From: Areca catechu
Taxonomy: Eukaryota > Streptophyta > Magnoliopsida > Arecales > Arecaceae
DNA: 64,000 nt
Direction: 5' to 3'
Assembly: GCA_021397845.1 (NCBI GenBank)
Contig: CM038047.1
Span: 44,795,210-44,859,209, forward strand
The position numbers and the translations under genes are program-made. Below, one piece after another: positions 46,822-57,670 of this stretch. Numbering within the stretch: position 1 is the first letter of the stretch; every line of letters begins with the position of its first letter. The notes beneath the pieces were generated by a model. The model was not told where the DNA came from. It saw only the letters and a list, made by a program, of their open reading frames with translations, and ran no database searches.

Positions 46822-49800
46822 ATGACGTCGAATGCTGAGGGAGGTAGAAGCTTTGCTAGGAGAGACCAGCTGCTTAGGATACAGTCAGAAGTCCAAAAGC
46901 GATGGGAAGAACACAAGGTGTTCGAGGCCAATCCTGGCAGCAAGCCTCCTGAGCCTGGCGAGAAGTTCTTTGGCAACTTTCCTTACCCCTACATGAATGG
47001 TATGCTTCATCTGGGCCATGCCTTCACAGTTTCCAAGCTTGAGTTTGCTGCTGCATACCACCGTCTGCGTGGTTGTAATGTGCTCCTGCCCTTTGCTTTC
47101 CATTGCACCGGGATGCCTATCAAGGCCACGGCAGATAAGCTTACACGAGAGGTTCAGCAGTTCGGAAATCCACCTGTGTTTCCTTCCACGGAGGAGGATT
47201 CTACTACTGAAGCTGTGGATGAGAGCAAAGCCGAAGATAGCAATGTGGTTACCCCTGATAAATTCAAGAGCAAGAGGTCCAAGGCTGCTGCCAAATCTGG
47301 TGGAGATAAGTCACAGTGGGAGATTATGCGAAGCTTTGGTCTGTTGGACAGTGAGATTGCAAAATTCCAAGATCCATATCACTGGCTGACTTATTTTCCA
47401 CCTTTGGCAAAAGAGGATCTCAAGGCTTTTGGGTTGAGCTGTGACTGGAGACGCTCTTTTATAACAACAGACATGAATCCTTTCTACGATTCCTTTGTTA
47501 GGTGGCAAATGAGGAAGCTGAAGGGCATGGGGAAGATTGTGAAAGATCTGAGGTACACGATTTACTCTCCGTTGGATGGCCAGCCATGTGCGGATCATGA
47601 TAGATCTACAGGTGAAGGTGTTCAACCACAAGAGTATGTTTTAATCAAAATGGAGGTAGTTCCTCCTTTCCCTTCGCAGTTGAAGGTCTTGGAAGGTAGA
47701 AAGGTGTACTTGGCAGCTGCTACTTTGAGACCTGAGACGATGTATGGGCAAACAAACTGTTGGGTCCTGCCAGATGGGAAGTATGGAGCCTTTGAGATTA
47801 ATGATACTGATGTTTTCATTGTCACACAGAGGGCTGCACTTAACCTAGCATATCAGAAACTATCAAGGGTTTCAGATAAGCCAACTTGCTTGCTTGAGCT
47901 GACAGGTCATGATCTCATCGGTTTGCCCTTGAAGTCACCTCTTACTTTCAATGAAGCCATATACTCCCTTCCCATGCTTACTATCTTGACGGACAAGGGA
48001 ACAGGAATTGTGACCAGTGTGCCCAGTGATTCACCCGATGACTATATGGCATTGCAAGATTTGAAGTCAAAACCCTCTTTAAGATCAAAGTTTGGGGTAA
48101 AGGATGTGTGGGTCATGCCTTTTGAGGTTACACCGATTATTAATATTCCAGAGTTTGGAGATAAATCTGCAGAGAAAGTATGTACTGTTCTGAAGATCAA
48201 GAGCCAGAATGACAAAGATAAGCTTGCAGAGGCAAAGAGGTTGACCTACTTGAAAGGCTTTACTGATGGTACAATGCTGGTAGGGGAGTTTAGTGGGAAG
48301 AAAGTTCAGGAAGCAAAGCCTTTGATAAGGAACAAACTTTTGGAGAGTGGGAAGGCAGTACTGTACAGTGAGCCTGAGAAGGGAGTTATGTCAAGATCGG
48401 GTGATGAGTGTGTCGTGGCACTTACAGATCAGTGGTATATTACTTACGGTGAGGCGGAATGGAAGACACAAGCAGAGGACTGTTTTGCCAACATGAAGCT
48501 TTATAGTGAAGAAACACGGCATGGTTTTGAGCATACATTGAGCTGGCTGAACCAGTGGGCATGCTCGCGATCATTCGGACTTGGTACCCGTATTCCATGG
48601 GATGAGCAGTTTCTTGTGGAATCACTTTCTGATTCAACCCTTTACATGGCATACTATACCATAGCTCATATTTTGCAAAATGGTGATATTTATGGGTCTG
48701 ATACTTCTTCGGTAAAGCCAGAACAATTGACTGATGAAGTGTGGGACTATGTCTTTGGTGGAGGGCCAGTCCCCAAAACAGACATTCCTTCATCTCTCCT
48801 TAACAAAATGAAGCAGGAGTTTGAGTATTGGTATCCATTTGATCTCCGTGTATCTGGCAAGGATCTTATACAAAACCACCTTACATTTTGCATCTATAAC
48901 CACACTGCTTTTTTGCCAAAACATCAGTGGCCTCATGGTTTTCGATGCAACGGGCATCTTATGCTGAATTCTGAGAAGATGTCTAAATCCACGGGAAACT
49001 TTAGAACCCTTCGACAGGCCATAGAGGAATTCTCCTCTGATGCCACCAGATTTGCTCTAGCAGATGCTGGGGATGGAATGGATGATGCAAATTTTGTTTT
49101 TGAAACTGCAAATGCTGCAATTTTGAGGCTTACCAAGGAAATTGCTTGGATGGAAGAAGTTTTGGCTGCAGAGTCATCTTTGCGAGCTGGCCTCCCAACT
49201 ACTTATGCTGATCGTGTTTTTGCAAATGAAATAATCATTGCCATTAGATCAACTGAACAGCACTATAATGAATTCATGTTCAGAGATGCCCTCAAGGCAG
49301 GATTTTATGATCTGCAGGCTGCCAGAGATGAATATAGGTTTTCTTGTGGAGCAGGAGGAATGAACCATGACTTGTTGTTGAGATTTATGGATGTTCAAAC
49401 AAGATTGATAACTCCTATTTGCCCGCACTATGCAGAGCATGTATGGAAGAATATCTTGAAGAAGGATGGCTTTGCAGTGAATGCTGGTTGGCCGATGGCA
49501 GATGCCCCTGATCTTATTCTCAGAAGAGCTAACAAATATCTGCAGGATTCAATAGTTTTGATGAGAAAGTTGCTTCAGAAGCAAGTGTCTGGCCCTAAGA
49601 AGGCTAAAAAGGGTGCTCCTGTTACTCCAGCAGAGGAAAACAAGTTCACAGTAGGTCTTATGTATGTGAATGAGCAATATGATGGTTGGAAAAAAGAATG
49701 TCTGAGGATACTTCAATCCAAATTTGACAACACCAAAGGTTCCTTTGCACCCGACCAAGAGATACTTGAAGCATTAAAAGGAGGCATTGTTGGGCAGGAT

Positions 49801-50124
49801 GCAAACTTTAAGCACATACTGAAACTCTGCATGCCTTTCCTAAAGTTTAAGAAGGATGAGGTGCTCTCAGTTGGTCTTCAGGCTCTAGATTTGAAGCTGC
49901 CATTTGGTGAAATTGAGGTTCTCCAGGAGAACTCTGATTTAATAAAGCGGCAACTGGGTCTCGAGCATGTCGAAGTTTTATCTGCTTCTGATGATGCTGC
50001 TTGTAGTAAAGCAGGCCTACACATCTCATTCCTAACTCAGAATCCCCCATCACCCGGTAATCCTGTTGCTGTCTTCTTAAGCAAGTCAGAATTTTCTATA
50101 GGTGGTCCTCTGGATGGAGCTTAA
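46822..50124 (+). CDS. Cytosolic leucine--tRNA ligase (leucyl-tRNA synthetase)
   Basis: Attaches leucine to tRNA-Leu in the cytosol, ATP-dependent (class Ia aminoacyl-tRNA synthetase). The product is 1100 residues, the usual size of the eukaryotic/archaeal-type enzyme. The order of parts is as follows. The HIGH motif appears as HLGH at residues 63-66. The CP1 editing domain contains TLRPET at 301-306 and GTGIVTSVPSDSPDD at about 393-407, whose Thr-rich and Asp residues remove mischarged amino acids. KMSKS is at 719-723. These are followed by an anticodon-binding helical domain and a eukaryotic C-terminal extension. No transit peptide is seen at the N-terminus (MTSNAEGGRSFARRDQLLRI), so it is cytosolic, not organellar. 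The ATG at 46822 is chosen because the upstream in-frame TTG at 46801 lies within the predicted intron. The CDS is one exon with no breaks. It is the only clear host gene in the window, flanked by old repeats on the left and element C on the right. Confidence 0.97.
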   Translation: MTSNAEGGRSFARRDQLLRIQSEVQKRWEEHKVFEANPGSKPPEPGEKFFGNFPYPYMNGMLHLGHAFTVSKLEFAAAYHRLRGCNVLLPFAFHCTGMPIKATADKLTREVQQFGNPPVFPSTEEDSTTEAVDESKAEDSNVVTPDKFKSKRSKAAAKSGGDKSQWEIMRSFGLLDSEIAKFQDPYHWLTYFPPLAKEDLKAFGLSCDWRRSFITTDMNPFYDSFVRWQMRKLKGMGKIVKDLRYTIYSPLDGQPCADHDRSTGEGVQPQEYVLIKMEVVPPFPSQLKVLEGRKVYLAAATLRPETMYGQTNCWVLPDGKYGAFEINDTDVFIVTQRAALNLAYQKLSRVSDKPTCLLELTGHDLIGLPLKSPLTFNEAIYSLPMLTILTDKGTGIVTSVPSDSPDDYMALQDLKSKPSLRSKFGVKDVWVMPFEVTPIINIPEFGDKSAEKVCTVLKIKSQNDKDKLAEAKRLTYLKGFTDGTMLVGEFSGKKVQEAKPLIRNKLLESGKAVLYSEPEKGVMSRSGDECVVALTDQWYITYGEAEWKTQAEDCFANMKLYSEETRHGFEHTLSWLNQWACSRSFGLGTRIPWDEQFLVESLSDSTLYMAYYTIAHILQNGDIYGSDTSSVKPEQLTDEVWDYVFGGGPVPKTDIPSSLLNKMKQEFEYWYPFDLRVSGKDLIQNHLTFCIYNHTAFLPKHQWPHGFRCNGHLMLNSEKMSKSTGNFRTLRQAIEEFSSDATRFALADAGDGMDDANFVFETANAAILRLTKEIAWMEEVLAAESSLRAGLPTTYADRVFANEIIIAIRSTEQHYNEFMFRDALKAGFYDLQAARDEYRFSCGAGGMNHDLLLRFMDVQTRLITPICPHYAEHVWKNILKKDGFAVNAGWPMADAPDLILRRANKYLQDSIVLMRKLLQKQVSGPKKAKKGAPVTPAEENKFTVGLMYVNEQYDGWKKECLRILQSKFDNTKGSFAPDQEILEALKGGIVGQDANFKHILKLCMPFLKFKKDEVLSVGLQALDLKLPFGEIEVLQENSDLIKRQLGLEHVEVLSASDDAACSKAGLHISFLTQNPPSPGNPVAVFLSKSEFSIGGPLDGA

Positions 50125-50330
50125 GTATCCTCCAAAGCAAGATGCTTGTTGTTTGGAGACTGTTAGAGGTTTGATTTTAATTTACTGTTTTGTTTTTGTA
50201 GATTTTGGTAGCTTGGACCTAGCTATCTATGCTATAAAACAATAATTTTTTGTGCTCCAGTATGTGAATTGGATTTGACTTTCTTGATAAATGAGGTTCT
50301 TGTGCATCATTTTTTATTCTACCTATGATT
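50125..50330 (+). terminator. 3' UTR and probable polyadenylation region of the LeuRS gene
   Basis: The T-rich segment after the stop holds 'gctataaaacaataa' (50230-50244) and 'gataaatgagg' (50286-50296), either of which could act as the A-rich upstream signal. The cleavage site cannot be placed from sequence alone. Confidence 0.4.
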
Positions 50331-51931
50331 AATTTTGTGGCTTTCGTCTACTGTATGTATTGTCTGCAAGGTGTCTTTTTATTCTGCTTCACTCTAGTCA
50401 CTTTCGTGAAATAATTTCTTTTATGTTTGGTTGTATAGATTTTTCCAGAATAAGAGCAATTTATTTTTCTATCTGAATGATGAATATAAAGTAAGGGCTG
50501 TTGGGTGGTTTTGAAAAAGAAAAAAAATGTTAAAGCCTAGGAGATTTGTGATATGCTGGAGCCTCTCTCTCTCTCTCTCTGGCCTTTAGAGTCTCCTACT
50601 CCAACAAGTAGCCTGCTCCTGTGAAGTCCAAGACTCTTGCTTGGAGTGCACATGAAACCTCGAAAATGAGGGGTGGCCTTTGGGGAGCATATGCTCGTGT
50701 TTCTTGGAGTCTAATGCAGCACCTTTTTCATAAGAATTGGGCTTTTTTATGATGTGTACGCAGGAAAAAAGAGCAAGTGAGACACCATGATGTTTCAAGA
50801 TAATGGTGACCTTGTGTTACACCCGGAATGAATTACTTATGGAAGAAATCCTAAAAAGTTATTCAATTTCTTGTATCCTTTGATGGCATAAATGGGGTGT
50901 CTTGTACCAAAAACCTAACTTAAGCATTGTTAATGCAACAGATCAGCTTGAGCTATATGTTGGTTAGTATAATCGGGACAATTATCAAACCATCTGCACA
51001 CTAAAATCTTTTCTGCCATGGCTTGACTCTTAGATACTAAGTAAAATTAGGTAGGTATCTGGTTCAAGAGAGCAGATCAAAACAGTCGTGCACCTTTTTT
51101 GATGGTAGAGTAATCTCTTTTACCTATTCCTACGGAAAACTGAATTTCTTTTACCTGTTGCATGATTTTCATGTTGTGTTTATGCTTGTTACCTTTCTTA
51201 TGCACATCAGCCATAAAAAGTAAACAGATTCATAACTTCGCATAAGACAATGCCAAGTCCCTGCTTTTTCAACTGCTGAGCAATATTTTTAGGCTTTTGA
51301 TTGCTAACGTACTCATTTTTGAGTACAAGCCTTCCCAAGGCACTACCTACAAGCCACCTTGCACTCACTAGTAAATCCAAAGCCCCTCTAGATCTCTATT
51401 TCTTCGTAGTTTTTGGCCTTCAAAATTTTCTATTCCTTCTAACATCTTCTGGACGACATATAAAGATTCAGAATAAAGCATATAACCACAATTAATTGCC
51501 TTTTGTTTTGCCAAAGCCCTTCTAGATCTGTTTTCATAACAGTCCATCTTTTTGAGGAAAGCACTCTTCAGTCTCCATTTCAAAAGCCTTCTATAGTTCT
51601 CGTAATGCCCTTCTCATACACAGTCGCCACTTCAAGAGTCATTTCAAGCAGTGTTTGTGCTTTTTATATTTCCTTTGTTTTAACGGGTCAGGGTTGGTTT
51701 ATGAATAGTTTAAGGATTACTGGAGATGTGCAAGATAATTGCCTAACATATGGTAAAGGAGATGAACAGGTCATTGTTGGGAAAATGCAAGGATCAATCT
51801 ATCGATCCTTGGTAAATCCAAGCATCAGTTCTAGACACTGTTTTGAGCATCCAATATGCATTCATATATACATACATTTAGAAGAGGGAAAGATCATATG
51901 AATGCTTAGTACTTGCTCTAAATTGTGCATG
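50331..51931. other. Intergenic region between LeuRS and element C
   Basis: Includes a CT microsatellite (50563-50580). Short frames (50798-50586 minus, 51503-51901 plus) have no known motif and no supporting signals. I see nothing else in it. Confidence 0.5.
50563..50580. repeat. (CT)9 microsatellite
   Basis: Nine perfect CT units. Confidence 0.95.
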
Positions 51932-51936
51932 CATAC

Positions 51937-52707
51937 TGTTGCTGCGTCAACTCCTGGACCGAAAACTGGGATGGCTGGATTGGCTGGAGCGCTCCTCTCC
52001 CGGGCGAACCTGTAGAGAAGTCCCCAAGGGCGTCGGTGGCATTCCGGCAGGGGACCCTCCGATGCTTAAGTTAGCAGGAGGTTGAAAGCAACAGAATGGA
52101 GGAATCAAAGGATCAATAGCATATGGAGAGGGAAGAGTCATTCTACCTTTGAACGGGGTCCCCCAAGTACCTTATATAGGCGCGGAATAGTCCAAGATCC
52201 GTTAGGGGAGAGGCTGAGAAAGATCGATCTGTGCTTAGGAGAATCTGGAGAGTGGCCACGTGGCACGCGGATACGGCGGCACCATGGAAGTAGTGGAGCA
52301 GGGCCGTTGGGATAGCAGGATCCCGCAATAACAGAAAGGTGCTTCTGGAATGCCCTGGACGCTAAAGCTTGCCTGTCGGACGTCGGCCATGAGGCGGTCG
52401 GTCGGTCGGACCAGAGAACGAGCCTCCGGAGGAGCGTAATGTGCCGGACCCCAACAGGAGAGGGCCGTTCGGATCTCAGCTCCGGTGGGTCGGACCTCTG
52501 CTGGAGGGCAGTGGGCCGGACCCCAGTAGGAGAGGGTCATTCGGACCTCAGTCCCAGTGGATCGGACCTTTGACGGAAGGCAGCAGGCCAGACCCTTGCA
52601 GGAGAGGGTCGTTCGGACCTCTTCAGTTGAAGCTTTGAGAAGGGCGGCTGAGTCGGACCGCAGAGTTGGGCCGGTTCTGATAGAGGGTGAGCCGTCATGG
52701 TACAACA
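51937..52707 (-). repeat. 3' LTR of element C
   Basis: 771 bp, TGTTGCTGCG...GGTACAACA. The U3 part (52440-52640) contains three 72-bp tandem units that begin at 'gccggacc'-like blocks (52443, 52515, 52587). The 60128-60963 LTR has four. Confidence 0.9.
52440..52640. repeat. 72-bp tandem repeat in the 3' LTR of element C (three units)
   Basis: Units start at 52443, 52515 and 52587. Each carries 'aggagagggtcgttcggacct' and 'gtgggtcggacctctgacgg' blocks. The corresponding array at about 60635-60875 has four units. Confidence 0.85.
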
Positions 52708-52725
52708 GTTGTCCCCCTTGCCCTT
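52708..52725 (-). other. Polypurine tract of element C
   Basis: The reverse complement AAGGGCAAGGGGGACAAC lies immediately upstream of the 3' LTR in element orientation. Confidence 0.85.
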
Positions 52726-53326
52726 GTGCTTCGAGCGAGTCCGCAGGCTCGAAGGGTGAGGGCATTAAATGGCAATAAATGTGCCAGCCTGTCAAATGAT
52801 GGCGAATCCCGCCCGGCATGTTGCGTCCGGTCGCCTCCCGCTTTGATTTTTGCCCTAGGACAGATGTCAATGCCTGGTTGGCGAGGACTGGGGGAGCAGT
52901 TATGGCTGGTACAGTGCGTAGTGGCTGCCCATTCGGATTCTTGAAGCGACGTGGGACACGTGGTGCCATCAGAGCGGTGGGTGCGCTTGCCGAAGTGGCC
53001 CATCCACCGTTGCCTTGTCAATCTGTTGCGCGGATCACGGCCGGATAGGATCCGGCACGTCCCCTCGGATTCCCATCCAATCCGGGAACCGAAGCGACGG
53101 CTGTCGGAGCTCGGCACATGGGCGTGCGTTGGGACGCGGCCCCCGGATGCCTATAAAAGGAGGGGGGCATCACCCAGAAGGCACTTACTGCCGCGCTCGC
53201 GCTAGAAGAGAAAATCGCCTCCTCCCCCCTCCGTGCTGCTCTTAGGCTTCTTTAGAGACCCAGAAATCAAGTTAGTCCCGTCTTCGTCTTTCCCCATCTT
53301 CTTCCTTCTCTGCAACCAATCTTGGG
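52726..53326 (+). promoter_or_regulatory. Promoter and leader of the antisense gene in element C
   Basis: A canonical TATA box, ctaTAAAAGG with TATAAAAG at 53152-53159, stands 168 bp before the ATG at 53327. A C/T-rich leader (53210-53320) leads to the ATG. The placement gives a transcript start near 53185. No other gene lies on this strand, so the TATA box most likely serves the antisense gene. Confidence 0.6.
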
Positions 53327-55502
53327 ATGGCCGTAGCTCGTAGTCATAGGGAACCTGGCCCGTTCGACATCCCGTCGACCATGACCCGAGAAAGGGTCGA
53401 GAGCCTCAGGATCATATACAATATACCGTCCACCTTGCATCTGACCATCCCTAGCCGAGAGGGTAGGATAAATAGACCTCTGAATTTAGGAGCCTTACCC
53501 ATGTACAAAGACCACCTGAAGGCCGGTCTTCGTTTTCCAATCCATAGCTTCTTCGTTCAGGTCTTCAATACCTTTAGGATCACGCCCTCCCAGCTGACGC
53601 CGAACAGTATTAGGGTCCTGTGCGGCTTCGTAGTTCTATGTCGGGAGGCCGACATAGAGCATAGGGTGACCCTTTTCTCCAATTTCTTCCTATTAATACA
53701 AGAATCTGGAGTCAGGAGTGGTGGATGTTCAGTCCCCGTCCTAACCGAAAGATCCTAGGGGGGCTTCCATCCGCTATTCATGGATGGAAGTCCAGGTTCT
53801 TCTTCGTAGATAGCCTGGAGCCGTGGGGCTTCGAGGCAGCTTGGAGGGGGCCGAGGCCGGATGCCTTGCATGGAAGGAAGGTCTCGAGGGCCGACGAGGC
53901 CGACTTCCACAGGCTGGACGGTGAAGATCCGAAGTTCATTAACTTCCTGCTTTTTAAGGACAGGCACCACTGGGCCGGATTCAGTCGATAGCCGATGTTA
54001 GGTAGGACGAGAGTCGTGTAGGGAGAGATCGGCTACCCTCCTTTCCTTCTTTATTTCCTGTCGGTTTGGCGATTGTTACTAACTCTGCTTCCATTGTTGA
54101 CAGGCGAAAAAATGAAGCCGGATCGGGCTATCCTTTCGGCACGGTCGGTGCAGCGGAGGGCCGTCCGGATCGCAGAGCCGACGCAGCAAGAGCCAAAGAA
54201 ATGGGCGGGCAGAACCAGCGCCCGAAAGGCCGAAGAAGCAACGGACGGCAGAGTCGTCCGTCCCGGTGGTGTCGATCGACTTAGGGGACGACATGCCCCT
54301 GACCGAACGTCGAAAGGTGATCGCGTCCGAGCGATCATCTTCAGTAGGACAGTCGGCCGCCCAAGTGGAAGGGAGGCATTCGACGTCGGCAGGGACGGTG
54401 GCGGCCCCTACGCCCCCATCATCGGAGATGACCGCAACGGTCCCCCCGACGACCCAGAGAACCCCGGTGGGTGAAGGGCCGTCGGCTGCTGGCGAGAGGG
54501 CCACCTGGGCCCTGGGGGAAAAAGAGGAGCGCCTGCTGTGGCGCGCGGCGGAGGAGGCAAGGGAGCAGCTTCAACGGGCCGTCCCCGATACTGACGGGCG
54601 GTCAGTAAACGAGGCGGCCAGCAGTTCTCTCCGGCATCTTCTGGGGGTAAGCTAAGCTTTGCTCTTCCTGCTTTCACTTTAAATTTAATGCTGGAATCTC
54701 CTTAACTATGCTTGTTTGTTGGCAGCTCGTCAGGGACAACCTCCTGATGGACCAAGGGCTGGGTGAGCTGCTGTACATAAAGGAGCAGCTGACCCAGAGG
54801 GCTGAAGCGGCCGAGCTGGAGAGGGACACCACCTGGGAGGCCCTGACAGCTTCCAGGGAAGAGGTGCTCGGTCTGAAGATCGCAACAGCCGAAGTGTCCT
54901 CCCTGCGGGCCGAACTGGAGGTCCAAAAGAAGAAGGCAGAGGATCTGCTCGCCCAGAAAGCTGACCGAGAGGCGAGGCTTAAAGACAAAAAGAAGAAGAT
55001 CAAAGCCCTGGCTCGTCGGCTGAAGGTCGAGGAGGATCGTGTGACTAATCTGGATCTCCGCGCGAAAGGCTATCAAGCCTCGACGGAAAGGTACAAGGGC
55101 CTGCTGAAGTCGGCCTAGGATTTGCTGAAGACGGTCGGGGAGAAGGCCGTTGCAGATTACAAGACCTCCGAAGACTTCAAGGAAGAAATGAACAAAGCTG
55201 GGACGGTCGGCTTCGATTACGGGTACGACGAGTGCCTAGGGAAGGTTAGCGTCGCCTTCCCAGAGTTTGACTTTGCCTTCCTTCAGCTGCCGAAACTAGC
55301 AGAGGCAGAAGCTTCGGAGGGGACTGACCCGACTGCCCGAGCGACCGAAGCCCCGGCGGAGATCGTTGCAGAGGCAATCGGAGTGGACTCCCCAACTAGT
55401 GCCGAGGTGGAGGCAGCCAAGGGGGCCGAAGAGGCTAGAGTGGCAGCTGTAGCCGAAGGGGCCGGCGTGGCCATTGTTGTAGCCTCCGAAGGTCAGATCT
55501 AG
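53327..55502 (+). pseudogene. Antisense 'putative gypsy type transposon' gene of element C, multi-exon, degraded
   Basis: Exon 1 starts at 53327 and carries the same domain as 21999 in element B: YKDHLKAGLRFPIHSFF, FNTFRITPSQLTPNSIRV. After a frameshift near 53720 it continues with WKSRFFFVDSLEPWGF to 53991. An intron probably ends at ttgttgacag (54103). The middle exon (54104-54646) is Ala/Arg-rich and frameshifted near 54255. A clear phase-0 intron lies at 54647-54725 (gtaagc...ttggcag). The last exon has a coiled coil (ELERDTTWEALTASREEVLG, KKKAEDLLAQKADREARLK), an in-frame TAG at 55116-55118, and an Ala/Glu-rich tail ending at 55502. Two frameshifts and one stop make it a pseudogene. The function of the family is unknown. 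Confidence 0.7.
54647..54725 (+). other. Predicted 79-bp intron in the antisense gene
   Basis: Donor G/GTAAGC, T-rich body, acceptor TTGGCAG/C. Both neighbouring exons are open in phase 0 (LLG joined to LVRDN). A good plant intron, showing that this gene is transcribed from the + strand and spliced, or was in the past. Confidence 0.7.
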
Positions 55503-55734
55503 TTGGTTGTAAAGGTCTGACCTTCAGTCTATGTAAAAATCTTTTTGGAGCAATGAAGAAATCCTTCCTTACTGAGTTACTTCTTTATACTGTTCACTGT
55601 CTTGCTTTCTGAAATTTTGTTAAGTATGGGCCAGTCGGCATATTAGAGTGTGTGGTCGGATCTTCAGGGTAAGTATTGAGTGAGAACCCAGACCGAACTA
55701 GATCCTCTTAGGATTTTTACTTCAAGTACTGGCC
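55503..55734. other. Spacer after the antisense gene
   Basis: Short 3' untranslated-like region of the antisense gene (caatgaagaaatcc, T-rich), no ORF. It runs into the 96-bp repeat. Confidence 0.45.
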
Positions 55735-56130
55735 TGTCGGCCTTCCAGACCGAGAATAGATTAGGGCGGTTGAGGCACCTGTCGGCTCAGGCCGGAGTAA
55801 CTAGCTTAGGAAATTTATCCTAAGTGTTGGTCCCTCGGCTTTTTGGACCCTGAGGCAGTTAAGGCAGCGGTCGGATGTCGGCTCAGGCCGGAGCAACTAG
55901 CTTAGAAAATTTATCCTAAGTGTTGGTCCGTCGGCTTTCCGGACCCTGTGACAGTTGAGGCAGTGGTCGGATGTCAGCTCAGGCCGGAGCAACTAGCTTA
56001 GGAAGTTTATCCTAAGTGTTGGTTCGTCGGCTTTCCGGACCCTGAGGCAGTTAAGGCAGCGGTCGGATATCAGCTCAGGCCGGAGCAACTAGCTTAGGAA
56101 GTTTATCCTAAGTGTTGGTCCGTCGGCTTT
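55735..56130. repeat. 96-bp tandem repeat of element C
   Basis: 'cctaagtgttggtc' recurs at 55819, 55915, 56011 and 56107, exactly 96 bp apart, with the body 'ggcagttaaggcagcggtcgg' and 'aggccggagcaactagctta'. About four units. Confidence 0.9.
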
Positions 56131-56137
56131 CTGGATT

Positions 56138-56551
56138 GGCTGCCCTAGAGCCTTTGCTGACCGGAATCGAACTTTCGGAGGTGGGCTGCCCTAGAGCCTT
56201 TACTGACCGGAGTCGGACTTTCGGAGGTGGGCTGCCCTAGAGCCTTTGCCGATCGGAGTCGGACTTCCGGAGGTGGGCTGCCCTAGAGCCTTTGTCGATC
56301 GGAGTCGAACTTTCGGAGGGGGGCTGCCCTAGAGCCTTTGTCGACCGGAGTCGGATTTTCGGAAGTGGGCTGCCCTAGAGCCTTTGTCGACCGGAGTCGG
56401 ACTTTCGGAAGTGGGCTGCCCTAGAGCCTTTGCCGATCGGAGTCGAACTTTTGGAAGTGGGCTGCCCTAGAGCCTTTGCCGACCGGAGTCAGACTTTCGG
56501 ATGTGGGCTGCCCTAGAGCCTTTGCCGACCGGAGTCGGACTTTCAGAAGTG
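56138..56551. repeat. 46-bp tandem repeat of element C
   Basis: 'ggctgccctagagcctttg' recurs at 56138, 56184, 56230, 56276, 56322, 56368, 56414, 56460 and 56506, exactly 46 bp apart; nine units. It lies just downstream of the pol stop in element orientation. Confidence 0.95.
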
Positions 56552-56573
56552 GTTCGTAGAAGAAATGTGAACT

Positions 56574-57664
56574 TCATTGATAATACTTGCGGAGATTGTC
56601 TACATTCCATGGACGTGCCAACTGCCGTCCGTCCAAAAATTCTAGTCGATAAGTGCTGGCTCGAACCACTTCAGCGACCCGATAAGGTCCTTCCCAATTT
56701 GGGAAAAGCTTGCCTTGCTTCGTCGGCCTCGAGACTTCGGCCCTCCGTAGGACCAAATCTCCGACTCGGAAAGCTCGTGCCTTGACCCGCGAGTTGTAAT
56801 ACTTTGCCATCTTTTGGCGGCATACCGCCATCTTCATGCTTGCCCGAAGTCTTGTTTCCTCAAGCAAGTCCAGGTCAGCCCTTCGCTGCTCGGAGTTGGC
56901 TGGCTCAGTATAGTGGTCGATCCGAAGGGATTGGAGAGAAGTTTCAATAGGGATGACGGCTTCACTTCCGTAAGTGAGGTTGAACGGAGTTTCGCCGGTC
57001 GATGCTTTGGCGGTCATCCGATATGCCCATAACATAGAATGGAGTTTCCGCCCAAAGTCCCTTTGCTTCATTACGCCAGGTCTTCAGCCTATGTAAAATC
57101 GTTCTGTTGGAGACTTCGGCCTCTCTGTTGCATTGTGGATGGCCGACCGAGGTAAGTCAGTGGGAGATTTGGTATTGCTGACAGAAATCATGGAACTTGG
57201 AGTTGTCAAACTGTCTCCCATTGTCAGTAATAATTGTCCGGGGAATGCCGAATCAAAAGATAATATTATTCCGGACGAAGTTCTCCACCTTAGCCTCCGT
57301 TATCTGTGTTAGCGGTTCGGCTTCCACCCACTTGGTGAAGTAGTCGATAGCCACAAGCAAAAATTTTCGTTGTCCGGAGGCATGGGAGAAAGGGTCCCAG
57401 GATATCCATCCCCCACTGTGCAAATGGCCATGGGGCGGTGATCGAAGTCAGCTCGCTGGCGGGCCTTCTTTGAATGACGGAGTATCTCTGGCAAGCATCG
57501 CACCTTCGGACGAAGTACGATGCATCCTTTTGAATGTTGGGCCAGTAATATCCCTGCCGGATGATCTTGTAAGCCAGGGATCTCCCTCCGAGGTGATCGC
57601 CACAGATGCCTTCATAAACTTCTCTGAGGGCGTAGTTGGCATCCGCCGGCCCCAAATACTTCAA
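56574..57664 (-). pseudogene. Integrase of element C, broken
   Basis: Segment 57664-57290: zinc-binding region (GDHLGGRSLAYKIIRQGYYW, then RRCDACQR with the CxxC pair) and the start of the catalytic core (WPFAQWGMDILGPF, first catalytic Asp). Segment 57071-56574: the rest, with AYRMTAKASTGETPFNLTYG, VKARAFRVGDLVLRR, EGPYRVAEVV and the C-terminal NLRKYYQ. Between 57290 and 57072 the frame is disrupted. No chromodomain follows, which separates this element from family A. Confidence 0.8.
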
Positions 57665-57670
57665 CAGCGG

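Noticed and set aside
51301..51901. Two frames (64 and 132 residues) right of the LeuRS gene.
   Set aside because: No domain, no splice or promoter signal, AT-rich composition like the surrounding intergenic DNA.
53725..54677. Several overlapping frames on both strands within the antisense gene of element C.
   Set aside because: Only the frames joined by the predicted introns and matching the element B gene were kept.
56138..56551. CRISPR-like regular array.
   Set aside because: Units are contiguous 46-bp tandem copies without unique spacers, in a plant retroelement.
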